Shown: positions 35,401-47,712 of the stretch, in pieces
Numbering within the stretch: position 1 is the stretch's first letter
Layout of the letters: every line of letters starts with the position of its first letter
Translations under genes and position numbers: made by a program
Notes under the pieces: model-generated
Database searches by the model: none
Told to the model about the DNA's origin: nothing
Seen by the model: only the letters and a program-made list of their open reading frames with translations
NCBI RefSeq assembly: GCF_943734655.1
Contig: NC_071354.1
Coordinates: 407,001 to 471,000, forward strand
Reading direction: 5' to 3'
Origin: Sabethes cyaneus
Lineage: Eukaryota > Arthropoda > Insecta > Diptera > Culicidae
DNA length: 64,000 nt

Positions 35401-37555
35401 CTACTTTCAGATGAACGTACGGCGATTTACTGATCAACTTTAAGGTAATTTTTATTCCGTTACGGGTAGTTTATCCTGCTCGGGCCAGCAACAGCTTGTG
35501 ATTTTAGTTTGAAACATTATGCACAGGAAGCAGACTTGCATATGTTTTCAGTGCTATACGATGGAAAGGATGTAGGAACACACAAACACATACACCAATA
35601 TATTCACAAACATTCTAGCTCATGCTACAGAATGCAGCAGCAGTTCAGTTAGTGTGAAGTCGGGAAACAGAAATAATTCATTTCAAATTAAAGGATGTAG
35701 ATTATTAGTAATTGTGGATACGACTCTTACTGGGAATATGAATATATTTTGCTGCAGGGTACATTGAGAGACGAGCCTGGCATGCATAGTTTTGCGCCCT
35801 GAACTTCAATATTAAAATACAGTCAATTTTTTGCGCTAAGGATGTGCTCCTGAAAGCAAAAATGTATTATTAAACAAATTCGTGTCACAGAAACATAAGC
35901 AATTATAAACAATTTAATAGTTCACACATGTTGATTAAGCCTTTTGATACTAGCGTACAGAATGGATATTAATAATAATTTATTTAAGTCTAAAAATTAA
36001 GACGATGACTTCTTTTCACCCCATGCTATGAGCCGGGTGTGTTTGAGGCTTTCGGTTAATGTTATTGTGTAAAATTTTGAATGTTGTGCTATTATTTTCA
36101 GGTTCCATACAAAAAAAAAATATTTTATTTTGAATACTTATGCATAACAATGCTGGTCGTTTATTAAACTTACGAAAATACTGCAAAAATTTAAGCATTT
36201 TACTCAGTTTAGTCACAATATTTTATTCCGCTATCGAGAGCACCAATAATATTGTAGCACATGTATTTAGCCTGTAATATGGAAGCCAACCGAATAAAGC
36301 AATTACCAGGCTTTACTCTGAATGTTCGGTTAATTACCTTTTTCGGGAAATATTCACGAGTTTGGGCTATCCAAATGTTATGCTGAGCGTCTGACTACTA
36401 AAGGAAAGTACTTGTTCGTTGCTACTGAAACATTGACTTACACGTGCGGAGTATACACCACCTTCAGGGGCTTACCGGTAACCACTGAAGAGCAGTTTTC
36501 CACCGGGAAATTCATTAGTGACCGGATTGTGAATTCTCTTTGAACACACCATATGTTATGCATTGAGTGGGGAATGTAATCCAGCTGAAGTATTCCTGGA
36601 AGTGCACGAAGGCTGGTAACGAGATGCACTTCAGCTTCTGCTCTCTGAAGCAAGTTAATTGGATAAATGAAACGAGAGGATCAGCTTCGGCGATAGCGGT
36701 TGCAATGTGGTGAGCTGGACAGTCGGTACCGACGACGAACGTGGGAGCCGAGACAAGTTTTCCGAATGTTTGAATAAATTTAACTATTTAATGAGCTTGT
36801 TATTTGCGGAAACCTCAGCCCCGAAGGGACAGGCACTGTCGTTGGTGCTGTTTTGGTATATGACTACTGGAAAATTGCTAAAGGATTCTTCTGAGCGCTA
36901 GGGAGTGAGCGAATGTTCCACTTGAATTTGAAACGAGAACCAAAACAGTTGTAGCTATGGTTGCAGGTTGCAAAAGATTTATGGTTTAGGGTTGTGTTAT
37001 ACAATCCATTTTATTAAGTCAAGTATGCAATTTTCCACGAATTCTGGATCCCGTCGATATGCGGATTTTGTTTGGTGTCTAATTATAACAAGTGTTGTAC
37101 ACAACAATTGCGCTTACCAGTACGAAGGTCCTATAGATGATAATAATAGTCAAGCTGATGGTATATTCATTTTAAGTAATATTATTCCGTACTCCGGGGG
37201 TTCTGTTGGATGTGGGATTTTGAGCGCAGCAGAGATTGAAAGCTGAAGTTGAAAGTTGAAAACATATTGCGTGGTAGTGTCAGGGAAGCAGGATACAGAT
37301 ATGCAATTTAACCTTTCCGCTACGTCACGCATCTGTCGTTGCTCTGAATTCTCACTGAGTCCATATTGTGAAGCGACGAGGCAAATAAAAATGAGTTTCG
37401 CATTCACAATGGAAGAATTATCAGCAGTATGGTATGTTATGTCACTAAATTCACACTTATAGTAAGAAAAGCAGCTCGTTCTTCAGACATACGATGGCTT
37501 CAGTGCGCGACTCTCATCGCTACGTAGAGTTGAAATACTACCAATGGGTGTCTTT
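32446..37555. other. intergenic or 5' intronic DNA, nothing firmly recognised
   Basis: Mostly AT-rich. Somewhat GC-richer blocks lie at about 34460-34740, 35040-35350 and 36430-36960, with short frames on both strands and no recognisable domain. CACA/ACAT-type simple sequence lies near 35577-35610. Confidence 0.5.
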
Positions 37556-37557
37556 AA

Positions 37558-38965
37558 TCAAATATACTATATTAACAATATAGTTCACTTCGCAAAATCT
37601 CATATATATCCGAAAAGACGCAAAAGTAACACCCTCTTGCGGACAAAAAGGTGACTAAAAGCTTTTTGTAACAAACATTTTTAAGCGTGCAACCAATGCA
37701 TAAGTAAAAGGTGCGGTAGATTGAATATGCTATCTCTAACCCTATGACGTCATTCTTCTAAATTGTAACATTAGATATAAAAATTAATTGTGAATACTAG
37801 AAACTATCCAGGTTTTTACGAACCATAATGTCGGACGTGTACGTAATAGTTGAACAACATTTTTGACATTTCAGTAGCGTGCAGGAATCAACTAAAAACA
37901 ATTAATTTATAATTGTCATAATTTTTCATTCATGCTCTGTTGTATTAACCCTTGACGTTTGTTATCAGGAATGAAAAAAATTGGATTCATGAAATGTAGG
38001 GAACAAATCAGACTACTTTTGCTGATTGACGGTTTGCGACAAAACCTTGCCCACGTATCCGTTTGCCTAATGGTATTTTATTATAACATAACTGGAAATC
38101 GAAATAGTTTACCTTTTGATAGAATTAATTCGGAAAAAGAAAACAGTGGAGGGAGTTTCATTTAATATGTATATACGACCCGTTTCACAAATTTAGCATA
38201 TGAACAATAAGAAAACTAACCGGATTAGTTTGTTACATGAAAAATTGACAAAAGTCTTGGTTTTAGCGATCCAACCAAATGTTTAAATTGTAGCAACGTT
38301 TTTATTTTAAACCGTCTAGTCAATTTTCACTTAATACGCCGCTACGAAAATAAGGTGCTGCCACCAGTAAATGTTTAGTCTTCAAAACAAGCAAGGTCAG
38401 GAAATCATTAAAGAGTGTGAGGAACAGAAAGATTTTTGACAATAATTCTTCATTTACACTCACATATCTCAATAGAGTTAACAAAAAGGCGAATGCCGCA
38501 GATGTAAACAAAACGCGTGAGTTATTTTTTGCTGGACGAGCCTAGCAAAATCAACTCTCAAATGGTTTTTTACGCTTGCGGCATTCGCCCTTTTATTGAT
38601 TCTATCTTCATATGCGCAACTCCATGAGTGTAAAAGGGATGATGGAGAATTGAATTAAATTGAATTGAAGATAGAACCAGCAAACCAGAGAATGTGGCAA
38701 ACGTTAACAAACCGAGCGAGAGCTGATTTTCTTATACTGGTCCAGCAGAAAATAACTCATCCGTTTGGGTTACATTTGTGACATTCGCCCTTTTGTTAAT
38801 TCTATCTAGAAATGGCTAAACTCTATACTGAAAGTTGAGTTGTTTCCGATAGACGTGTTCAATTTACGGTGTACTTTGGTAACCTTTTATGCCGCAATGG
38901 CGCTAGTAGTCGTGTCTTCAGGATTATAGAGGAGTGAACTATATTGTTAATATAGTATATTTGCT
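37558..38965. repeat. 31-bp inverted repeat pair, 1.4 kb apart
   Basis: CAAATATACTATATTAACAA followed by TATAGTTCACT occurs at about 37558-37588. Its reverse complement occurs at about 38935-38965. The repeat itself contains a hairpin (ACTATATT-AAC-AATATAGT). Sequence diverges on both sides of each copy. Confidence 0.65.
38473..38815. mobile_element. foldback/MITE element with ~70-bp inverted ends
   Basis: The left arm AGTTAACAAAAAGGCGAATG and the right arm (reverse strand) AATTAACAAAAGGGCGAATG both run on to GATGAGTTATTTT/GCGTGAGTTATTTT and a GCTGGACSAG word. A third, internal copy of the 'GGCATTCGCCCTTTT' end lies near 38580, so the structure is composite. Confidence 0.65.
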
Positions 38966-39055
38966 TTAATGTAAGAATAATCTAGATCAAGCGCTTGTAA
39001 ACATTGAAAACATAGCACAGTTACTGTGCAACATATTTTCTTGGTTTAGTACATT

Positions 39056-39181
39056 TTTTTTGTTAGATTATAGTCACTTTAACAGCCTGGGTCATTCGTG
39101 ACCTCTGCGGAGTTGGGATTTGAACCCGGGTGCTCGGCGTGAGAGGCGTGAATGCTAACCAATACGCGGGGACCTACCCCC
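39056..39181 (-). mobile_element. young tRNA-Glu/Asp-like SINE with 13-bp target duplication
   Basis: The minus strand starts with a tRNA-like head (GTTAGCATTCACGCCTCTCA with a CTC at the anticodon position) and B-box GGTTCAAATCCCAACTCC. It ends in a short tail of A residues. GGTTTAGTACATT is repeated exactly on both sides (39043-39055 and 39182-39194). The copy at 54845 is the same family. Confidence 0.88.
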
Positions 39182-39529
39182 GGTTTAGTACATTGAATTT
39201 AGCTAAATACACGGAATAAACAATAATAGATATCCACTGGTCTGTTTTAACAGTGAATCATAATGAGACACGTGACATGAGCGACTAATTTTACATCACG
39301 ACATCCCTCCGCTTCATCACATCGCACTATAAGCGTCCACAGCATATATTAACTGCTCAAACAATAGCAAATAGCAGCAGTATGTTACTATCAAACGACT
39401 CATTGACATTTTCTAATAGGTATAGCTAGTAAAATTAGGAGACACTCTTTTCTATTTGAAAATGTCCCTTATTACGGTCAGTGAAATGTTGTTTTGTTGC
39501 TGCTATATTCATAATACTTCCATTAACTC

Positions 39530-41480
39530 AGATTGTACAAAGTGGAAATTGTTGAAGTAGATCTTACGCTTCAGGTTTACCCAGAAATTCTCGATGGGAC
39601 GCAGCTGAGGGCCGTTGGGCGGGTTCTTCGACTTTGATATTCAGCCGCTCCATCTCCTCCAACGATCGCTTCTAGTAGTGGGACAACGCCAGATTTGGCC
39701 AGAACACCGTATCTTCGCCCCTATGGTATTTCTTGATGAACGACTGTAACCGTTGTTACAAATTCTCCTTAGGATTTTTTAAATGTGCTATTTTTTAATA
39801 ACTGTTGTATTTCCATGTTCTTAATTGTTAGTAGGGTTAAGTAATAAAAAAGAAATATGTTTGTTAAGTTGTTAGTAGGTTAGTAAGAAACACAAAACAT
39901 AAATTGTTAGTTAGAAAGTTCAGTCCTGAAGGGGGTGGGCATAGTTAGCAGCGAAAGGAGAAGAAAATGGTGGGTGGTAACGAAAGGGCAAAGACATAAT
40001 AGAAAAACCGCCAAATGGTCAGATATGTAGCGACGTTCGTTCGTGTGTGAAAGAAGTGAGCGGAAGAGAAAAGTTGTTTGCTAAAAGTAGTCAAAACTAG
40101 TTGAATACGGCAAAATTATTCAGGGCCTTTTGTATTGGCATTTTGGTTCGGATTCTAATCCAATTGTCGATCCCTCACACGCACACGAGTCGGCCTAGGT
40201 GGTGAACACCATCTACGCCTAACCATAAAGGTGACCAGGCACCGACCGCGGAATCCTCGGGCAGAAGCCCCTAATCGTAAAAGAGGACCCTTTTCGGTAT
40301 CGGTATCGTCCGTGGCCCACCGATCGAGTCAACGAAGGAAGACGTCGAAGAAGAAAGCCATTCCCTGACAAGCCAGTCCGTCATTGCAATTTGCTGGAAT
40401 GCCAGCAAACTGTAACAATAGAACCCGAAATCGCCCACCCGTAAGCAGCATTTGAACCAGTAACGAACCTCAGCGCCCAGGATCCGGTACGTACCGCAAC
40501 GAAAACCCCAGTTGCCCACTAACTAGAAAACACTAACCACCCACACGCACACTTTTGTGGTAATTAACCAGTAAATGTTAAAATAGAGATTTCATTCCCC
40601 CAAATTCGAACTTCCTAGGAATGCCGTAATTGTTGCACGATTTGTACGCGTAGCCCCTCCTATTGCCTAGTGCATGCCGACCCGGTTGTCCAAGATCTAC
40701 GGTCTCTTGCTCTGTGAGCTTTCCTGGGAGTACTGTCGTCCAAATAGTAATACGACGCAACTTCCGGTAGGCACTTCGTACCATAAATTTCATCGTCCAT
40801 GGCTAGTCCGAAGCGAAAGAAGAGCGGCTTTGACATCTCTTTCTAGCTGATTATCAGCCACAGCAGCATCTTCTTGGGGAACTTGGTGTGTGAAATGAAA
40901 TTCCCCTCGGAGCTCACTTCCTTCGTGGGGGAAGTAAAATACGAAGTGCCCTGTCAGTCGTTGCCATCCGGGGGCAGATAGGTCTCGGCGTCCATCACCA
41001 CTGTAATTCGCGATTCGCCGGGAAAATCGTTTTGGCTATCTTATTCAGTCGCTGCCGGTGCGTCATTACCTGCAGCTCCGAGACCAGTGCACGGAACTGC
41101 CGCTTCCTGACATGTATGCCAGGTCATGTTCGCCAGGTACTTTTTCACTGTTTGGCCGGTTGCACCAACCTCCCGGCCAAGCGCACGCAGCGATGTAGCC
41201 ACTTTTTCACCGGTCTTCCTTTTCAGCATCCTTTGGAGCTTCTTGTCGCTCAGCGTCGGCGGCCGTCCGGAACCGGGCTTTCTTTCGATGCTCTGATTGT
41301 TGTCCAATAGTGCCAAGATGTTGTAGATGCCGGAACGGGCGAATCCGGCGTCCACAAAGTGCCGCACGATGTCCGTTTTCGATGCAGCGGGGTACCGCGC
41401 ACACTTCTGAACGGAGTAGCTTCTTCATTTTCGCCATCACGGTTAGAGTTCGACTGATAGAGCTGTAGAATTTTTTTGCG
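39530..41480 (-). pseudogene. Tc1/mariner transposase, broken and interrupted
   Basis: The minus-strand N-terminal HTH part reads TDIVRHFVDAGFARSGIYNI, RKPGSGRPPTLSDKKLQRML and SLRALGREVGATGQTVKKYL. The catalytic part has VMDAETY (first Asp) and, after the insertion at 39745-40751, HRGEDTVFWPNLALSHY, where Asn replaces the second catalytic Asp. LRPIENFW supplies the intact Glu. About 34-37 residues separate the second and third positions, which fits the D37E type known from mosquitoes. In-frame stops and at least two frameshifts make it dead. Terminal repeats were not located. Confidence 0.85.
39745..40751. mobile_element. 1.0-kb solo-LTR-like insertion in the transposase
   Basis: The insertion begins TGTAACCGTTGTTACAAATT and is flanked on both sides by ACGAC (39740-39744 and 40752-40756). 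Taking it out with one ACGAC copy joins CLPEVAS to FIKKYHRGED in one frame, as expected for an uninterrupted transposase. The TG start, 5-bp duplication and lack of coding content suggest a solo LTR, but the expected CA end is not clear (AGTAAT), so the class is uncertain. Confidence 0.7.
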
Positions 41481-41498
41481 GGCAAGCTTATCTATGGA

Positions 41499-42275
<777 letters not shown>

Positions 42276-42279
42276 AACA

Positions 42280-45200
42280 CTCGCGCTAACTTTTGTAACA
42301 CAGTTACTCGCGCGCACAATAGCCCCAAACCAAACGTGTGCACTAGAGTTTTGACTAGGAAAACTTGGTTTTAGGTTTATCGAACCTTTGGAAGAGTTTC
42401 TTGAAATTGAAAGCTCTATCGTCTGGTAGAATTTAAATTTTTATTAATCCCCCTAAAAGTGAAATAAAAAAAATATTTTTCTTCAGTCTCAATATAACAC
42501 ATTGATGTGTTCTGCAAAGTTATAGAGCATATTATTATAAGAAATTTTGCTAAAGACAGTAACCTTCTATCTCTGCAGCGAAGATCTTATATCTTAATCT
42601 TAATCGAAATATCTTATTTATTGTATATAAATTTGTAAAGTCAGTTTTTCTATTTTTGCTCTTTTTGTAATTGTTGTATGACTTTTCCATGTACTACAAA
42701 ATTGTACAAATAGTAAAAATACACAACTTTGCTGAAAATAGTATACCTGTATGTTTGCTTGTTTAGGAACTGTAGAACTTTGATTATAAAGAATACCCTA
42801 ATTTTGACTCCGAATTACTCGACTACCAGCAGACGGATACATTTCAAACATTTTACATTTGCTGATAGTTTTGCTGCATAAATTTTCCCAACAATTTATA
42901 TTATTAAGGCATTGAATAATTATGATATTTTGCTCACAATAAGTTTGTTGAAGAATATACGTTAGTTAAACAACGATTTGTAACTTTATAACAATATGGC
43001 GTTGAAAACCCTACACGTGTTGTATAAAACACAACAGCGTGTATTAATAAAAATTGATGAAAATTATTCAAGAAAACTCTATTGATGTGATTCAAATAGA
43101 ATGGCATTACAGGAAACTATGCATAGCTCAAAAACCTATAAACTAGACCTTTACTAGACAATGTATATGCTAAAGGATAAAATTTCCTCTTACAACTTAC
43201 TTTTATTTGCACTTACTCAGATTAATAACAACTTACTTATCCTTACTCAGCAATTTCATGAAAAAAGGAACTATCAAAATTTAAAAGTGTTCCTATTTTG
43301 TTCAAATTTTGTAAACTTATTCAATTTTCAAAAATTTTATGTAAACCAACGCGCTACGCAACGATGAATAGAACCAATAGATGAATTATGTTCCGAAGAC
43401 GTGTCGATTTCTATCTCAAATAGCAAGTAAGACCGTATAACAAAGGTTTCTTTCACCACTAGGTGGATTAAATCGGGTTTTTATCACCATCCAAAAAAAG
43501 TCAATTTTTTAAATGCATACGTTATATAGGTAGCAAATGTAAACAGCTTGTTTAATTAACTTCCTGAAGCCACATGAAGTTTTAACTTACTTATAGTCTG
43601 GCTTACCTACTTGTTTGTTTCAAAAGAGGCATTATTCACTCAAGAGTCATCATATGATACTCTAAAATCGAAAATCGCTTTTCATCCCTCCATGCCTATT
43701 TACTACAGCAAAATGTCTTCAGAATGCCCATAAGACTCTATTGCCACTCCATCGTTGCTCTGGTACTCAAAACAAGCGTGCAGTCAAAACGAAGGTCAAC
43801 AGGCACTTCGGAATACTGTACAACATATATCCTTATTTGTTGTCATTCAACCCACTGGATTGAAAGAGAGCTAAAATGAGGGAGACAGAAAGCAAACAAA
43901 AATAAAATCGAATTACTGGCAACTGGCTTACATGGCGGCGCCAAGGGGTCAGACCGGCCTCGATTCGCCGTGGAAACTAAAAAGTTTCACTTGCTGCCGA
44001 ATGCCTGCAGCCATTTCCAGCTCGTGATGGGATTTTCATGAAAGCGGATGTGAAAATTGAGTTTGCTGTTTGCCATAACGGATAGTAATAGAATCGATTG
44101 CACTGGAGACATTTTTGAGCTCTACCGATGACAGTGAATCAATTGAAAAAAAAGGATACTTGTTTTTTAAACGCATTATTCTTTGCCCTATGCGCTATGC
44201 ACTAATAATGCATTGCATGTTCGAGGATAAATAAATTATTTCATGTAGGTACGGTGTCTTTACCTTGACCCATTTGTCTTTCTTTCCTTTGTTTTGTGGG
44301 GGCATTCATTCATTCGTAAGAAAATATATAGGAAGTCCGAAATGTTAGAAATTTAAATCGATGATGAAGCATCTGGTCTCGATAAATCTTTTACAGCTCG
44401 CTTGATCTCTATGGTTTAGCATTGAAACATCTGACTAGATAGGCATGAAACTGAAATGAAGTCAAGAAGCCACTAACACAGGCACCTTCATCAACAGTCC
44501 CGACTACTCGGCAGATTGAAGCCTTTTGCCCTTTGGCTGACTTGACGTCGACAAAACAGGGGAATGAGTTGGGTGAAGTGGCTTTATTCAAGCATGAATA
44601 TTTATGTTTATATTTGTGAAAATATTTCCTCCTCTCTGATTAAATTAGATCCGTAAGGTTAGGAAGGTTGGTCGGATGACGAAGAAGATTTTGTTATTCC
44701 TTAGTGGCAATGATTCCTCCCATTTCATACACTTGGTGGGGAACCATAGCCCTGCGAATGAAAGGACACCTTGATTCGCAGCGTTTAGTGCAGTATTATT
44801 GAACGGCGATAAAATATTCATAGTTGGGGTAAAAGTAACCTACGGTTTGCAAATATTCAAGTACCTGTACCTGAATACCTGTAATATCATTATCACTATC
44901 CTAAATGTCGCTAACATGGTATTTGGTGCCAATATTCAATGAAGCGTGATTCGACCAGCTTATTTTCTTTCTCAAACAAACTTTACATGGATTGTTGTCT
45001 AATGTAAATCGATAAGGATTGTTGCAAAATCAAACCTGTTGAATCTAGAAGCTGGTTTCCATTGATGATATTGATCTGATGTTTTTGTAGTCATATTTAC
45101 ATAGAATATATTCCTTCAGGTTTTTTGTTTTATTTGAACAGATTATACTAGTCAATGTCTAAAAGTGCTTGATAAAAGTATTCTAAATGTTATAGTACAA

Positions 45201-47215
45201 ATCAATCGACTGATTTCAAGTCGAACTAGCCGGTCGAATCTCCAGAGCTGCAGAATCATACAGTTGAGAATCGCATACTATTGAAATCAAGTAGACAATG
45301 CGACGCATAAGTGAGCGTATGTTTTTAGATGAAAATGATCAAAAGCATTCCTCAGTGTATGTAAATCATTGATTTTCTTAATTGATATCCTGGCTTTTTA
45401 GAAGATAGCCTTTAACTTGCATTATTTACTTTAGTTTTGGTACATTGAAAACATTCAACGAGCTCACATTATGAGCATGACCGATTTCAAAGAAACCCCA
45501 GAAATACCTCAAAATCTAAAAATATATTAGAAGACTAAAGATGTGCCTTATAAAATTAGACACGAAATAATAAAAATTTGCAAGCTATACCGGTGTCGTT
45601 TCGATTCTCATCAAAAAACAACGGCTATATGGGTGGTTGCTGAAAAATACCAGACTTCGACTTCATCGTTCTCGTATAAAAATAAAACATATTCTCATTC
45701 GTTGCGCCTCATTTGGCCAAATACTTTGGCCTTATACTTTCATAGCAGATATCTTCTGAAGACTTTGTAAAAAAAATACCAGCTCCGACCCACTTTCTAC
45801 GTGCCGTCTTTCTGTACGTAAATTTTCAAAGCGCTTTTGGCACATTTTCATTTTCTCATTTCCACGTCGTGCTGTTTATCTCTCCCCGTTCAGATCACTA
45901 AAACATACACACGTACAAAATCTCTCTCATTCAAGCAGTAATCGTTTTAGGATCTCATCACCATCTGCATGCAAATATATTCCTGTAATATCAACTTTAA
46001 TTCAATTATGCGATTACACGGGTGCTGGGAAAATTCATTCAATAGTGCCTCTGGGGCCCAAGCTGGCAATGAACACGAACGTGAGCATGAGAAAATCCAC
46101 TTCACAATCCCTCACTTCGTCACAGGGTTATGTTTAAGATGAAGAACATTCTAAGCCTAAATCTTTCGTTTCGTATATTGTGATTTCTGTACAGCAGGGG
46201 CGAAAAAACGCAGTTTACTGTATTCAAACAAGTTGAGTACTATTTTGGTTTTGTATTCAATATTCTTTTAGCATTTGTTGATTTACGAAATTCCTGTCAC
46301 TGCTTGAAAACAGATAACATTTCATTTATTTTTACGTTTCTCGAATGAAATTATTCGGTAAGCATTGCCACAAACTCATTATAGATCAGGTTTCCAAGAA
46401 GAGCTTGGTCTTCACTGGGTGTACTTCATTCCACAGGGACAGTCTTTATTAAATTTATTCTGATCACTCTAAGACGATTTTTCCTCTTGAAAATCTTCAG
46501 CATTCCACTGAGAAGTACAATACCGAGCCAAAGACATCTTTTGATAGTGCCAATTTTCTCTACGAAACTGGTTTCATCCGTGGGCTCAACGAGAACATGT
46601 TGCAGTGATAGCATCTGCTTAATCAAGAACGTGCGAAAGGCCGTTGGGCGCAGGGGCGAAGCGTAAAGCAAACGGGTCATCGTCCCAGCGGGTGGGCTGG
46701 CATGCTCAAGTATGTCACGGAACCAAGACAAACAGGCAGACCTTCATTTGGAATTCCCACTCATGATTTCACCATCCTTTTCGACATTTGATTGCGTGCC
46801 GCCAGTAGTTCTGGGGGATGGCAGAGCTGGTGTGATTTCATTGGTGTTATACCTTTTTCACAAAGAGAAGGTGTTGGAAATATAAATGAAATCGTAGCAT
46901 AGTAGAAATTGCTGAACTAATTTTTTAATTTAAGACACTCTATTGAAGATCGATGAGACACAATGAGGCAGGTGCACCTAATTTAAAACTAAGGTAGCAA
47001 AACTTTTACATTCCAAGAACAGGGCAAAAGTCTTAGACCATGACAAGTCATGACAAAATGTGATACACTCTAAAAAATCGACACGCCGCATCCACGTGAA
47101 AAATTATGTGAACTTCTGTACAGCAACTTACATGAACTTCATGTACTTCATGTTAATGGGAAAACTGATCAAATTTACCGGGATCGCACGTAAACTGGTT
47201 AATATGAGTGCGAGT
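42280..47215. other. long gene-poor stretch, nothing firmly recognised
   Basis: AT-rich with chance frames. A GC-richer block at about 43920-44060 and a 101-codon minus-strand frame at 46426-46731 (MSWFRDILEHASPPAGTMTR at its start) show no domain I know and no linked splice pair. They are listed only as places to compare with transcripts. Confidence 0.45.
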
Positions 47216-47217
47216 TA

Positions 47218-47709
47218 GGCCATTACAAATATTTTATAAAGTTTTTGTTCTTCCGGTGTTCGGCCACTGAAGGGGGGAGGGGGCGAAAAAAAAACAAAGT
47301 GAATTTTTTAATCGAGCAAAAAAAAAACATGGATTTTAAGAATTTTTATTTAAGGTTTAAACGTGAAAACCGAATCTATTCTTGCTTGTAATATATACGT
47401 TATTATTTTCTATGCAAAAATATACGAAAAAAGACAAAAACGAAGGAAAATTTTTTTGGACGATTTTCGGAAATTCCATTGTTTGAATTTCCATTTCTGT
47501 TTCGTGCTAGAAGCGTTAATTCAATTCGGAGACTCATTTTTCGAGTTTTTCAGACGGTAGGGCCCACAGACAATTGATTTTATAAAAATAAATTTGACTC
47601 AAATTATTGTAAATTAAATCCTACAAATTATTTTTTTGCCCCCCGATTTTTCAAGCCAATTTTCAAGGGAGGAGGGTGACAAAAACTTTAAATATGATTT
47701 GCAATGGTC
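47218..47709. mobile_element. Harbinger-like MITE with G tract (poly-G family A)
   Basis: The left end is GGCCATTACAAATATTTTAT and the right end (reverse strand) GACCATTGCAAATC. TTA flanks both sides. It has GTTCGGCCACTGAAGG followed by G tracts and a run of A, and near the right end TTTTTCAAGCCAATTTTCAA. It is inverted relative to the 8.1 kb copy. Confidence 0.85.
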
Positions 47710-47712
47710 TTA

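Noticed and set aside
35577..35620. Short-spaced CACA/ACAC words as a possible repeat array or CRISPR
   Set aside because: Irregular simple sequence; no direct repeats with unique spacers exist anywhere in this eukaryotic window.
39080..39181. tRNA-like sequence with B-box
   Set aside because: It is the head of a SINE with a target duplication and a mismatched acceptor stem, not a working tRNA gene; the same holds for 54.9 kb and the longer SINEs.
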